From assembly GCA_900316965.1 (NCBI GenBank), contig ONEY01000001.1, positions 1-64,000 of the forward strand: 64,000 bases of DNA, written 5' to 3'. Source of the DNA: an uncultured Bacteroidales bacterium (GTDB taxonomy: Bacteria; Bacteroidota; Bacteroidia; Bacteroidales; P3). Shown here piece by piece: positions 1 through 7,560 of this stretch. The notes beneath the pieces were generated by a model, which saw nothing but the letters and a program-made list of their open reading frames with translations, ran no database searches and was not told where the DNA came from. Every line of letters starts with the position of its first letter. Position 1 is the stretch's first letter. A program made the translations under genes and the position numbers.

Positions 1-62
1 GGACAAAAAGCTGGTTATAAATTAAAAAACATCACACTAGATTAATCTATTATCTTCCACAA

Positions 63-116
63 AAAAAGATAAGAGGGTGCGAAAAACAAAATCCACCCTC
101 TTATCTTTTTAAATTT
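63..116. terminator. Bidirectional rho-independent terminator
   Basis: Perfect 17-bp inverted repeat with arms at 63-79 and 94-110 and a 14-nt loop. The outer ends are A-run and T-run, so it can terminate on either strand. It separates vsr from whatever lies left of the window. Confidence 0.85.
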
Positions 117-207
117 AAAAAAATCCCTATACATAACCGAAACAATTTATCACGTCAGAACGAATAATAAGAAATACATAACTACACCTACAACAAAAAA
201 AAACGGA

Positions 208-753
208 ATGACCGACACAATGACAAAAGAGCAACGCCACAAATGCATGTCGCATATTCGCAGCAAGGACACAAAACCCGAACTGAAAGTGCGCCGCTGG
301 CTGTGGAAAAACGGATACAGGTATCGGCTTAATGTCAAAAGCGTGCCGGGAAAACCCGACATAGTTCTAAGACCCTACCGCACCGCAATTTTTGTCAACG
401 GGTGCTTCTGGCACGGACACAACATCGTGTGGAACTCGACAGCAGAAAACATTTACGTCTCTAGTTCATCATGCTGCAGAATACCTCAATCCAACAAGGA
501 ATTCTGGATGTCTAAAATACACCGCAACCAAGAACGCGACTCGCACAACTACAATATTCTTCAAGAAAACGGATGGCAAGTCATAGTGGTATGGGAATGC
601 CAACTGACACCCAAACTCATAGAACGCACCATGAAAGAGGTGGAAATTATGCTCAACAAAAACATCATTTCGCTTCACTCTACTCATCATAAGAAAGACT
701 ACCCCGAAGGAAAAGATGTTGGCATTCCTATGGCGGCGGAAGAACGCGAATAA
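208..753 (+). CDS. vsr: Very short patch repair endonuclease (Vsr)
   Basis: Vsr nicks 5' of the T in T:G mismatches that arise from deaminated 5-methylcytosine, and normally accompanies a cytosine-5 methyltransferase. Seen in the 181-residue product: N-terminal MSHIRSKDTKPE at about 14-25, GKPDIV at 48-53 with the likely catalytic Asp51, NGCFWHGH at 64-71 with His69, FW..KI..N..RD from 99 and VVWEC near 127. Two oddities: the usual Cys just after the HGH motif is missing and about 18 residues ending in a Cys-Cys pair (89-90) intervene, and a tail of about 30 residues extends beyond the typical Vsr length. No methyltransferase is visible downstream; it may lie left of the window or be absent. 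Family assignment is secure, partner unknown. Confidence 0.9.
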   Translation: MTDTMTKEQRHKCMSHIRSKDTKPELKVRRWLWKNGYRYRLNVKSVPGKPDIVLRPYRTAIFVNGCFWHGHNIVWNSTAENIYVSSSSCCRIPQSNKEFWMSKIHRNQERDSHNYNILQENGWQVIVVWECQLTPKLIERTMKEVEIMLNKNIISLHSTHHKKDYPEGKDVGIPMAAEERE

Positions 754-860
754 GATAAAAATAAGCCACCTGAACAGATTTTTATTACAGTCAATCTACG
801 ATCTTAACAAAATATTTAACTCAGACTTTCAGCTTATTAACATTTATCCTTAAAAATAAT

Positions 861-891
861 TTTGTCGATTCGGAAAAAAGCAGTACTTTTG
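861..891 (+). promoter_or_regulatory. Bacteroidota primary sigma promoter for tRNA-His
   Basis: TTTG at 861-864, a 19-nt spacer and TACTTTTG (TAnnTTTG) at 884-891 match the Bacteroidota consensus exactly. The tRNA begins 22 nt downstream, so the pre-tRNA leader would be short. Confidence 0.85.
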
Positions 892-912
892 CAAATCTTT
901 TCAAAGATACAT

Positions 913-987
913 GGTGGGCGTAGTTCAGCTGGTTAGAGCGCCAGATTGTGGATCTGGAGGTCGTGGGTTCGAGCCCCACCTCCCACC
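913..987 (+). tRNA. tRNA-His (GTG anticodon)
   Basis: Cloverleaf read by eye. Acceptor arms 914-920 and 980-986 contain one C/T mismatch. The anticodon stem CCAGA/TCTGG encloses the loop TTGTGGA with anticodon GTG. The T stem is GTGGG/CCCAC around TTCGAGC. G913 facing C987 fits the extra 5' G typical of tRNA-His. CCA is not encoded. Confidence 0.95.
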
Positions 988-993
988 CTCGGG

Positions 994-1030
994 AAGCACT
1001 TCCAACACAAAAGTTGAAGTGCTTTTTTTT
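994..1030 (+). terminator. Terminator after tRNA-His
   Basis: Hairpin with AAGCACTTC at 994-1002 pairing GAAGTGCTT at 1016-1024, followed by a T-run. It ends the tRNA transcript just before trpS, so trpS needs read-through or its own start site. Confidence 0.85.
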
Positions 1031-1075
1031 ATTATAGTTCTGTATTATATCAATCAAAAAAAATCTCTTATACCC

Positions 1076-2074
1076 ATGGGAGACACAAAAAAAAGACTTC
1101 TCTCCGGATTACAACCTAGCGGAGAGCTAACCATAGGCAATTACTGCGGCGGCATACGCCAGTTCCTTGAATACCAAAAGGAATACGACTCCTTCCTGTT
1201 CGTCCCCGACATGCACACCATAACCGTGCCTCAAAGCGACCCAAAAATGATTCAGGAACGCATTCGCCGCTTTGCAAACCTCTATCTCGCTTGTGGCTTG
1301 GATCCCGAAAACTGCACCTTCTACATCCAGTCGGAAGTGCCCGCCACCAACCAGCTCGCCTGGATACTCGAATGCCACACCTATATGGGCGAACTTAGCC
1401 GCATGACCCAGTTCAAAGCCAAAAGCGAAAAACAAACCAATGTCGGCTGTGGCCTTTTCACCTACCCCGTTCTTATGGCCGCCGATATTATACTCTACGA
1501 CAGCAACGTTGTCCCCGTAGGCATTGACCAAAAACAACACGTCGAGTTGGCTCGCGACATTGCCGTACGCATGAACAACCGCTATGGTGACCTTTTCGTG
1601 GTTCCAGAGCCAATAATACCCAAAGTCGGCGCCAAAATCAAAGACCTCCAAGACCCGACCAAGAAAATGAGCAAGTCGGCAGAGGACCCATCTGGCATCA
1701 TCTTCCTGCTAGACAGCGAAAATGATATAAAAAAGAAAATAAACCGCGCCGTGACCGACAACGACGGCCTTGTGGCTTTCGACGAAGAACGCAAACTGGG
1801 CATATCCAACCTCATCACTCTCTACTCCGCCCTCTCGGGCACTCCTCTTCAGAAAGCCATCGATCATTTCACAGGTATGACACGCTACGGCGACTTCAAA
1901 AAAGAGGTTCTCGAGGTCGTTTACGAAACCCTGCGTCCAATACAAGCCGAATATGCTCGCCTGTCTCAGAGCGACTATGTCGACGAGGTCCTTAACCGTG
2001 GCCGCGACCGCGCCAACGAAATAGCCAACCGCAAATACGACCTCGTCCGACGCGCAGTAGGATTCGGACGTTAA
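1076..2074 (+). CDS. trpS: Tryptophanyl-tRNA synthetase
   Basis: Charges tRNA-Trp; cytosolic class I synthetase of 332 residues, the usual bacterial length. The HIGH-type signature is [10 protein letters not shown] at about 14-23 and KMSKS lies at 197-201. [21 protein letters not shown] sequence and [14 protein letters not shown] are typical of the Trp enzyme. The frame is open back to 911, but that part reads through the tRNA gene and its terminator, so the ATG at 1076 is taken as the start. It is followed by a bidirectional terminator shared with the convergent lipoprotein gene. Confidence 0.97.
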   Translation: MGDTKKRLLSGLQPSGELTIGNYCGGIRQFLEYQKEYDSFLFVPDMHTITVPQSDPKMIQERIRRFANLYLACGLDPENCTFYIQSEVPATNQLAWILECHTYMGELSRMTQFKAKSEKQTNVGCGLFTYPVLMAADIILYDSNVVPVGIDQKQHVELARDIAVRMNNRYGDLFVVPEPIIPKVGAKIKDLQDPTKKMSKSAEDPSGIIFLLDSENDIKKKINRAVTDNDGLVAFDEERKLGISNLITLYSALSGTPLQKAIDHFTGMTRYGDFKKEVLEVVYETLRPIQAEYARLSQSDYVDEVLNRGRDRANEIANRKYDLVRRAVGFGR

Positions 2075-2109
2075 AACAACACTCAGAATAACTCCACAAA
2101 AACAAACAT

Positions 2110-2147
2110 AATAATAGGCGGCAATGTAATCATAGCCGCCCATTATT
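2110..2147. terminator. Bidirectional terminator between convergent genes
   Basis: Stem of AATAAT and GGCGGC at 2110-2122 pairing GCCGCC and ATTATT at 2135-2147 with single unpaired bases, and T-rich tracts on both outer sides. It lies between trpS and the minus-strand lipoprotein gene. Confidence 0.8.
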
Positions 2148-2170
2148 TGTTTGTATTCTTTACTCAAAAA

Positions 2171-3049
2171 CTACTTGGTAGTCGAAACAACCAGATAGTC
2201 GGTGAATTTCCAGAATGCGTTGACATCAAGTATACGGAGATATGCCACAGTCTTGCTGTCATTGTCGTCCATCACTAGCTCATAGGAACCCTCTGGATGC
2301 TTGGAAATAACCTGGGCTTTTCGCTGGTTGATGGTAATTGTGGTGACCTGTGTGCGGTCAATCTTGCGAAAATGTGACACATCCATATTGGCAGCGGTGT
2401 TCTGCTTCTTGCCAATACCGATAAAACCTCCCGACTTGTTGACAATACCCATGTTCTTGAGTTCGGTATAAGTGCCAACAATGTAATACGCTTTGTTGGC
2501 CTCTGCTGTCTGATAAGCAATATACTCGTCCTTCTCCTGATTCGACTGGGTCAACTCGTCAACATTCGCAGAAAGTTTCTGAATAGTGGCCTTGCTTATG
2601 GTAAGCTCGTCCATAAGATCGCTGATTTGCTGCTCTTGGTCGGCCATACGCTTGTTGAGGCTCTCTATAAACTCTTGCAATTTGGAATTCTCCTGTCCCA
2701 TAGAGGCAACTTTGGCATTGAGAGCGGCAATTTTTTCCTTGTTCTTCGCCAACATACCCTCGATAACCGCCAACTGGTCGGTAATCTGACCTTTGACACG
2801 CGAGTTGACTTCAGGATTCTTCTGCTTGATGGCATTCACCTGACTGTAACGTGACGAAATCTCGGTAAGATTGGATTCAATCTCGTTAAGAACCTCGAAG
2901 AGGGCGTCAATTTCGGTATCCTTTGAATCAATAATAGCCTGCAATGAGTCGGCTTTCTGCAAGGCTGCAGCCTTCTCGGGGTCCTCGCCTTTACATGAAG
3001 CAAAAAGCAACGGCGCAACGGCCAATAACATCAGAAAAAACTTTTTCAT
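2171..3049 (-). CDS. Coiled-coil lipoprotein, possibly Cbp1-like
   Basis: A 292-residue protein with a lipoprotein signal (LLFASC, Cys19). About residues 25-180 form a long heptad-rich coiled coil, followed by a globular C-terminal part of about 100 residues rich in beta-type sequence. It should be a lipid-anchored periplasmic or surface protein. The architecture recalls Bacteroidales proteins labelled Cbp1-family collagen-binding adhesins. That name is recalled from general annotation practice and is not shown here by a ligand motif. It is transcribed alone, convergent with trpS and divergent from the M3 peptidase gene. Confidence 0.75.
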   Translation of the reverse strand: MKKFFLMLLAVAPLLFASCKGEDPEKAAALQKADSLQAIIDSKDTEIDALFEVLNEIESNLTEISSRYSQVNAIKQKNPEVNSRVKGQITDQLAVIEGMLAKNKEKIAALNAKVASMGQENSKLQEFIESLNKRMADQEQQISDLMDELTISKATIQKLSANVDELTQSNQEKDEYIAYQTAEANKAYYIVGTYTELKNMGIVNKSGGFIGIGKKQNTAANMDVSHFRKIDRTQVTTITINQRKAQVISKHPEGSYELVMDDNDSKTVAYLRILDVNAFWKFTDYLVVSTTK

Positions 3050-3134
3050 TTTAAAAACATTTAAAATTATTTTTCGTTATTTATGTACCTCTAACGGACT
3101 TTATCTTTTATTATTGCTATAAACACCAAAAAAA

Positions 3135-5168
3135 ATGGAGACAAACATTCTAATGTCACAGTGGAGCACGCCACACTCCACACCACCATTCGACAATATA
3201 ACCACCAATCTGTACGCTCCTGCTCTGCGCCTCGCCATCAATGAGGCCGAAGCTAATATCGATAAAATTGCCTCTCAACTCTCATCGCCTACTTTCTACA
3301 ACACCATAGAGGCTTTGGAATTGTCATCCGTAAAACTCGAAACAATAGAGGCTCTGCTGATGAACCTCAACGAATGCTGCACCGACGACACCATACAGCA
3401 AACTGTCATGGATATGCTCCCCGAGCTTACTCGCTTCGAAAACAAAATCTGGATGAACGAAAAACTATTTCTACGCGTCAAAACAATATACGACAACCGC
3501 TCATCACTACCTCTCGACGCTGAACAAGACGAAGTCCTCGAAAAATACTATCAACATTTCATCCGCGGCGGAATCAACCTCGACACCCAAAAAAAGAAAC
3601 ATTTCGCCTCCTTAGTTGAACAACTCGCCACCCTGTCCGAACAATTCAACCAAAACACTCTCGCCGACACCAACGATTTCACTCTCCATATCACAGATTC
3701 TTCCGACCTCTCGGGGCTACCCGACGACATCATCGCCTCGGCACACGACGAAGCCTTAAAAAGAAACCTCGACGGATGGCTCTTCACCCTCCACGCGCCC
3801 TCCTACCGACCTTTCCTAGCCTATGCCGACAATCGCCACCTGCGCGAAAAAATGTGGAAAGCTTACAACAGCCGTGGCAACAACGACAACAACAGCAACA
3901 ACGACACAATAATACACAAAATCGTAAGCCTGCGACTTGAAAAAGCTCAAATGCTCGGATACGACGACTACGCCTCTTTGGCGCTGGCTCGAACCATGGC
4001 GGGCGACAAAACAACTGTCAACAATTTCCTCGACAAGCTGCTAAAAGCCTCTCTGCCTTATGCAAAAAAAGACCTCGCCGAAGTTCAGGATTTCGCCCGT
4101 AACCATGGAGCTGACTACGAACTGCAAAACTGGGATTTCTCCTATTGGAGCGAGAAACTAAAAAAAGAACGCTACGATTTCGACAGTGAACTGCTAAGAC
4201 CCTATTTCCAACTCGAAAAAGTCAGAGAAGGCATTTTTGGACTATACAACAAACTCTATGGCGTCACCTTCTCACCCAACAACAACATCCAAGTATACCA
4301 CGAAGATGTCCAAGTGTTCGATGTCTTCGACAAGGATCGCTACATGGGAAGCTTATACCTCGACATGCACCCTCGCGCCAACAAACGCAGCGGCGCATGG
4401 ATGACCGAATTCAGAACACAACATCATGTCGGCGACAACGAACAACGTCCTCTTATTCAAGTGGTATGCAACTTCACAAAACCCACAGCCGAAAAACCTT
4501 CACTACTTAGCTTCGACGAGGTGGAGACTTTCATGCACGAAATGGGCCACGCTATGCACGGCATGCTCACCGATGTCCATTACCCGTCAGTAAGCGGCAC
4601 CAATGTCCGCCACGACTTTGTCGAAATGCCCTCTCAAGTGATGGAAAACTGGTGCTATGAACCTGAATTCCTCAACACCTTTGCCAAACACTATCTGACT
4701 GGCGAGACAATACCACTCGACTACATCGAAAAAATTCGCCGCAGCGAAAGGTTCCTCGCTGGATGGCTATGCCTGCGCCAACTCAATTTTGGTCTTACCG
4801 ACATGGCCTTTCACACCCTCTCTCATCCTATGCCCAACGACATGAAAGCCGAGTCTTTCGAACACACCCACATGGTAGAACTACTGCCTGTCATAACCGG
4901 CACATGCACTAGCACAGCTTTTACCCACATCTTCTGCGGCGGATACGCTGCCGGATATTACGGATACAAATGGGCCGAGGTACTGGACGCTGACATATTC
5001 TCACGCTTCAAAGCCGACGGCATCTTCAACAACGACACAGCACACGCTTTCCGACATACTATTCTCTCTCGCGGCGGCAGCAAGCATCCTTCCGTCTTGT
5101 TCCGCGACTTCATGCATCGCGACCCTGACCAACAAGCTTTGCTACGCCGATGCGGATTCGTAGAATAG
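3135..5168 (+). CDS. M3 family oligopeptidase (oligopeptidase A / dipeptidyl carboxypeptidase type)
   Basis: A 677-residue zinc metallopeptidase that would cleave short peptides. The zinc motif HEMGH is at 468-472, with the third-ligand region NVRHDFVEMPSQ about 25 residues later. The C-terminal CGGYAAGYYGYKWAEVLDAD stretch is characteristic of the family. No signal peptide is seen, so it is probably cytoplasmic and works on peptides imported after extracellular proteolysis. Length and motifs agree with PrlC/Dcp-like enzymes; which substrate end it attacks cannot be told from sequence. The stop lies only 13 nt from the stop of the convergent hydrolase gene. Confidence 0.93.
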   Translation: METNILMSQWSTPHSTPPFDNITTNLYAPALRLAINEAEANIDKIASQLSSPTFYNTIEALELSSVKLETIEALLMNLNECCTDDTIQQTVMDMLPELTRFENKIWMNEKLFLRVKTIYDNRSSLPLDAEQDEVLEKYYQHFIRGGINLDTQKKKHFASLVEQLATLSEQFNQNTLADTNDFTLHITDSSDLSGLPDDIIASAHDEALKRNLDGWLFTLHAPSYRPFLAYADNRHLREKMWKAYNSRGNNDNNSNNDTIIHKIVSLRLEKAQMLGYDDYASLALARTMAGDKTTVNNFLDKLLKASLPYAKKDLAEVQDFARNHGADYELQNWDFSYWSEKLKKERYDFDSELLRPYFQLEKVREGIFGLYNKLYGVTFSPNNNIQVYHEDVQVFDVFDKDRYMGSLYLDMHPRANKRSGAWMTEFRTQHHVGDNEQRPLIQVVCNFTKPTAEKPSLLSFDEVETFMHEMGHAMHGMLTDVHYPSVSGTNVRHDFVEMPSQVMENWCYEPEFLNTFAKHYLTGETIPLDYIEKIRRSERFLAGWLCLRQLNFGLTDMAFHTLSHPMPNDMKAESFEHTHMVELLPVITGTCTSTAFTHIFCGGYAAGYYGYKWAEVLDADIFSRFKADGIFNNDTAHAFRHTILSRGGSKHPSVLFRDFMHRDPDQQALLRRCGFVE

Positions 5169-5181
5169 ACATCAACTAAAT

Positions 5182-5754
5182 CTACCCTAGTATATCGAGC
5201 TCCTTGAATCTATAAAAACGGTGTCCGCAGTTGTCTTTCCAAACAACATGATTATGTCGAGGGAATAGTTCCAACAACGGCCTGTGGTCACCTAGCAACT
5301 CATCGTCGGTACTCAACGCGAAGTTAAGCTCGGTCTTCTCTGGCCACATACCGGACTGATTCAATTGCGACTGCCTCTCAAAAACTTTCTTGTTGAAATC
5401 TGAATAATCGGCAAGAAACCGCTCCGACTTTTCTGCACCGGTGCCATCTTTCACAATTATACGCCTTATGACTGTCTCAACATCATAAACTGGATTGACA
5501 ACCCACACTTTACCTGTGAAAAAACTTGTCGCACAAAGGGTTTGATATCCTCCAAAACTGCTACCTACTATCAGTTCCACATTCTCACTCTTCACAACTT
5601 CGCTTATCTGCTCCTGTATCTGCCAAGGGCTACGATTGTCGTAATCGAATGTCGGCGACACAACATGACAATCGGGCAACATAGCTCGCAACAACTGCCC
5701 TTTTTTGGCATTACCATCTGACCCATAGCCGTGAATATACATTACTGTCTTCAT
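5182..5754 (-). CDS. YqiA/YcfP-like alpha/beta-hydrolase
   Basis: A 190-residue small esterase-like hydrolase. It shows an oxyanion-hole type IHGYGSDGNAKK at 7-18, a nucleophile elbow GSSFGG with Ser66, an acidic loop STDDELLGDH, and a terminal catalytic His in CGHRF. This set and length fit the YqiA/UPF0227 group. The substrate is unknown. The gene has no signal peptide and is probably cytosolic. It diverges from the GT-C-like gene at 5888 across a short region that holds a perfect 12-nt palindrome. Confidence 0.8.
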   Translation of the reverse strand: MKTVMYIHGYGSDGNAKKGQLLRAMLPDCHVVSPTFDYDNRSPWQIQEQISEVVKSENVELIVGSSFGGYQTLCATSFFTGKVWVVNPVYDVETVIRRIIVKDGTGAEKSERFLADYSDFNKKVFERQSQLNQSGMWPEKTELNFALSTDDELLGDHRPLLELFPRHNHVVWKDNCGHRFYRFKELDILG

Positions 5755-5778
5755 ATTTCTATCTTGTTTATTGAATGA

Positions 5779-5790
5779 ACCCCATGGGGT
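5779..5790. promoter_or_regulatory. Palindrome in a divergent promoter region
   Basis: ACCCCATGGGGT is a perfect 12-nt palindrome with partly symmetric flanks (ATGAA on the left, TTTCAT on the right). It lies 25 nt before the hydrolase start and about 100 nt before the plus-strand gene. It could be an operator or a small hairpin; no regulator can be named. Confidence 0.35.
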
Positions 5791-5887
5791 ATTTCATTAT
5801 ATTAACGCCACTTTTACATTATTAGTATCTTAAAGTGAGACAAATACCCTAATACAATAATGACAGATTTCTATCGTTATCTATACC

Positions 5888-7423
5888 ATGACTCTTAAAC
5901 TACGAAATCATATACCCGAATGTTGCTGGACCCTTGTGGTGTCATTAGTCATCGCCATTGTCTGCTTTATTCATCTACCCGAAAACTCGGGATGGGATAA
6001 CAGCTTGCCCCTCAACGGACATTTCCATATCCCATTGATGGCTTTGGGATTTCTTGCAACACTCACTATAGGATTTATTGTCTATACCTCTTGCCGCAAC
6101 AATCAGCTGCACAAAAACCGCCTACTATACACTAGTATCGCTTTGGCAATAATTCAAATAGCCGTTATCCACAGCTACTATTTCTATACCGACTGGGATG
6201 TACAGCAGGTCACCGGTGCCGCCGAGGCTATGGCACGAGGCGAATCTGTTGACGGTTTCGGATGGTATTTCCAAGATAACCCCAACAATGTTTTCTTGGC
6301 ACGCCTTTTCGCTCTCGTTTTCTTTCTGACAGGTACAATGTGGGGCTCCGAGCCATCTCTATTCCCTCTACTACTCCTCCAATGCGCGGGCTGCTGGATA
6401 TGCGGTCTTATGCTGTTCCAAACAGTTTTTCATATCAGCCACAAAAAATCAATTGCTATAACAGTTTTTCTATTCTACCATATTCTCATTGCTTCATCGC
6501 CTTGGTGGTCAATTCCCTATAGCGACGTCTGGGGACTTATGGCTCTCGTAACCATACTATGGACAGCAACCGCGGCTCCTATAAAAAGAAAAACGATCCG
6601 AGCAACGCTTTTCGCTGCTCTGTCAATAATGGGCTTCTACATCAAACCTCAAACCTCACTAATAGGAATCTCCTACCTTCTCTTCTATGCAACAAGATAT
6701 AGACGACATCTACTCCATCTTCGACGTCCCATAGTAAACATTGCCATCGCCATAGCCACAGGCATCGTGGCGGGATGGCTCTTTGTCCACCTTGCCACAG
6801 TAGGATCATCTCTGCATCTTAACTCATCGAAATCTCTTGGAATGACTCACTACCTAATGCTCGGTGCCAATCAAAAAAACTTGGGCATCTATAGCGATGA
6901 CGACCTCGATTTCTCTCGCAGCTACGACAACAAACATGAACGCCAGAAAGCGCAACTCAATGAAACGATTCACCGTTACAAAGATATGGGCGTTATAGGT
7001 TCTTTGTCGCTATGGGGACATAAAAACGTGATGAACTTCAGCGACGGCACCTTCTATTGGGGGCACGAAGGCTCTTTTTATAAAGATATTCCTCCTCACA
7101 AAGGTTCCCTATCTCAGCTCTCACGCAACGTTTACTACAACAGAGCTAATGAAGGCACCCTTTACAAAACATGGGCAACATCGCAAACAGCAATATGGTT
7201 CGGATTGCTTCTCTTATCGGCATTGTCCCTATTGGCTTGCGGCGACAAAGGGAAACATCTCCTTCAGATAATAATGCTTACCCTTGTCTTCGCAACACTG
7301 TTCCACACCCTGTTTGAATGCCGAGCTCGCTATCTGTTTTGCTTCACTCCGTTGTTTGTCATCCTTGCTGCAAAAGGTGTAGACAGCATATTCTCAATCA
7401 TCAAACCCAACCGTAAGTATTAG
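5888..7423 (+). CDS. Polytopic membrane protein, GT-C glycosyltransferase-like
   Basis: A 511-residue inner-membrane protein with about ten hydrophobic segments spread over its length. A conserved acidic TDWDVQ stretch falls in the first extracytoplasmic loop (about residues 106-111), with YFQDNPNN at about 127-134 soon after. That pattern is seen in lipid-phosphosugar-dependent GT-C mannosyltransferase relatives. A DPHYR-like aromatic and charged motif appears late (FECRARYLF). The likely role is transfer of a sugar from a polyprenyl-phosphate donor outside the membrane. This rests on fold-level similarity, and donor and acceptor are unknown. It stands alone between divergent and convergent neighbours. 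Confidence 0.65.
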   Translation: MTLKLRNHIPECCWTLVVSLVIAIVCFIHLPENSGWDNSLPLNGHFHIPLMALGFLATLTIGFIVYTSCRNNQLHKNRLLYTSIALAIIQIAVIHSYYFYTDWDVQQVTGAAEAMARGESVDGFGWYFQDNPNNVFLARLFALVFFLTGTMWGSEPSLFPLLLLQCAGCWICGLMLFQTVFHISHKKSIAITVFLFYHILIASSPWWSIPYSDVWGLMALVTILWTATAAPIKRKTIRATLFAALSIMGFYIKPQTSLIGISYLLFYATRYRRHLLHLRRPIVNIAIAIATGIVAGWLFVHLATVGSSLHLNSSKSLGMTHYLMLGANQKNLGIYSDDDLDFSRSYDNKHERQKAQLNETIHRYKDMGVIGSLSLWGHKNVMNFSDGTFYWGHEGSFYKDIPPHKGSLSQLSRNVYYNRANEGTLYKTWATSQTAIWFGLLLLSALSLLACGDKGKHLLQIIMLTLVFATLFHTLFECRARYLFCFTPLFVILAAKGVDSIFSIIKPNRKY

Positions 7424-7508
7424 CGTCCTATTGTTTTTTTATAGAGCAGATTTGACATAACATTTCTGCCAGGGACTTTCTATCCTCTGTTTTTTGGGGC
7501 ATAAAAAA

Positions 7509-7534
7509 TTGCATCGTGCATATGCACGATGCAA
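7509..7534 (-). terminator. Terminator of the M16 peptidase gene
   Basis: A perfect 26-nt palindrome (13 nt per side). On the minus strand it is followed by a T-run, so it fits the end of the M16 gene that stops at 7561. It may also stop plus-strand transcripts less well. Confidence 0.7.
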
Positions 7535-7560
7535 CATGAAAAACTGTTATAAAATTGTGA

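Noticed and set aside
911..1075. N-terminal extension of TrpS
   Set aside because: This in-frame stretch is the tRNA-His gene and its terminator, not coding sequence.
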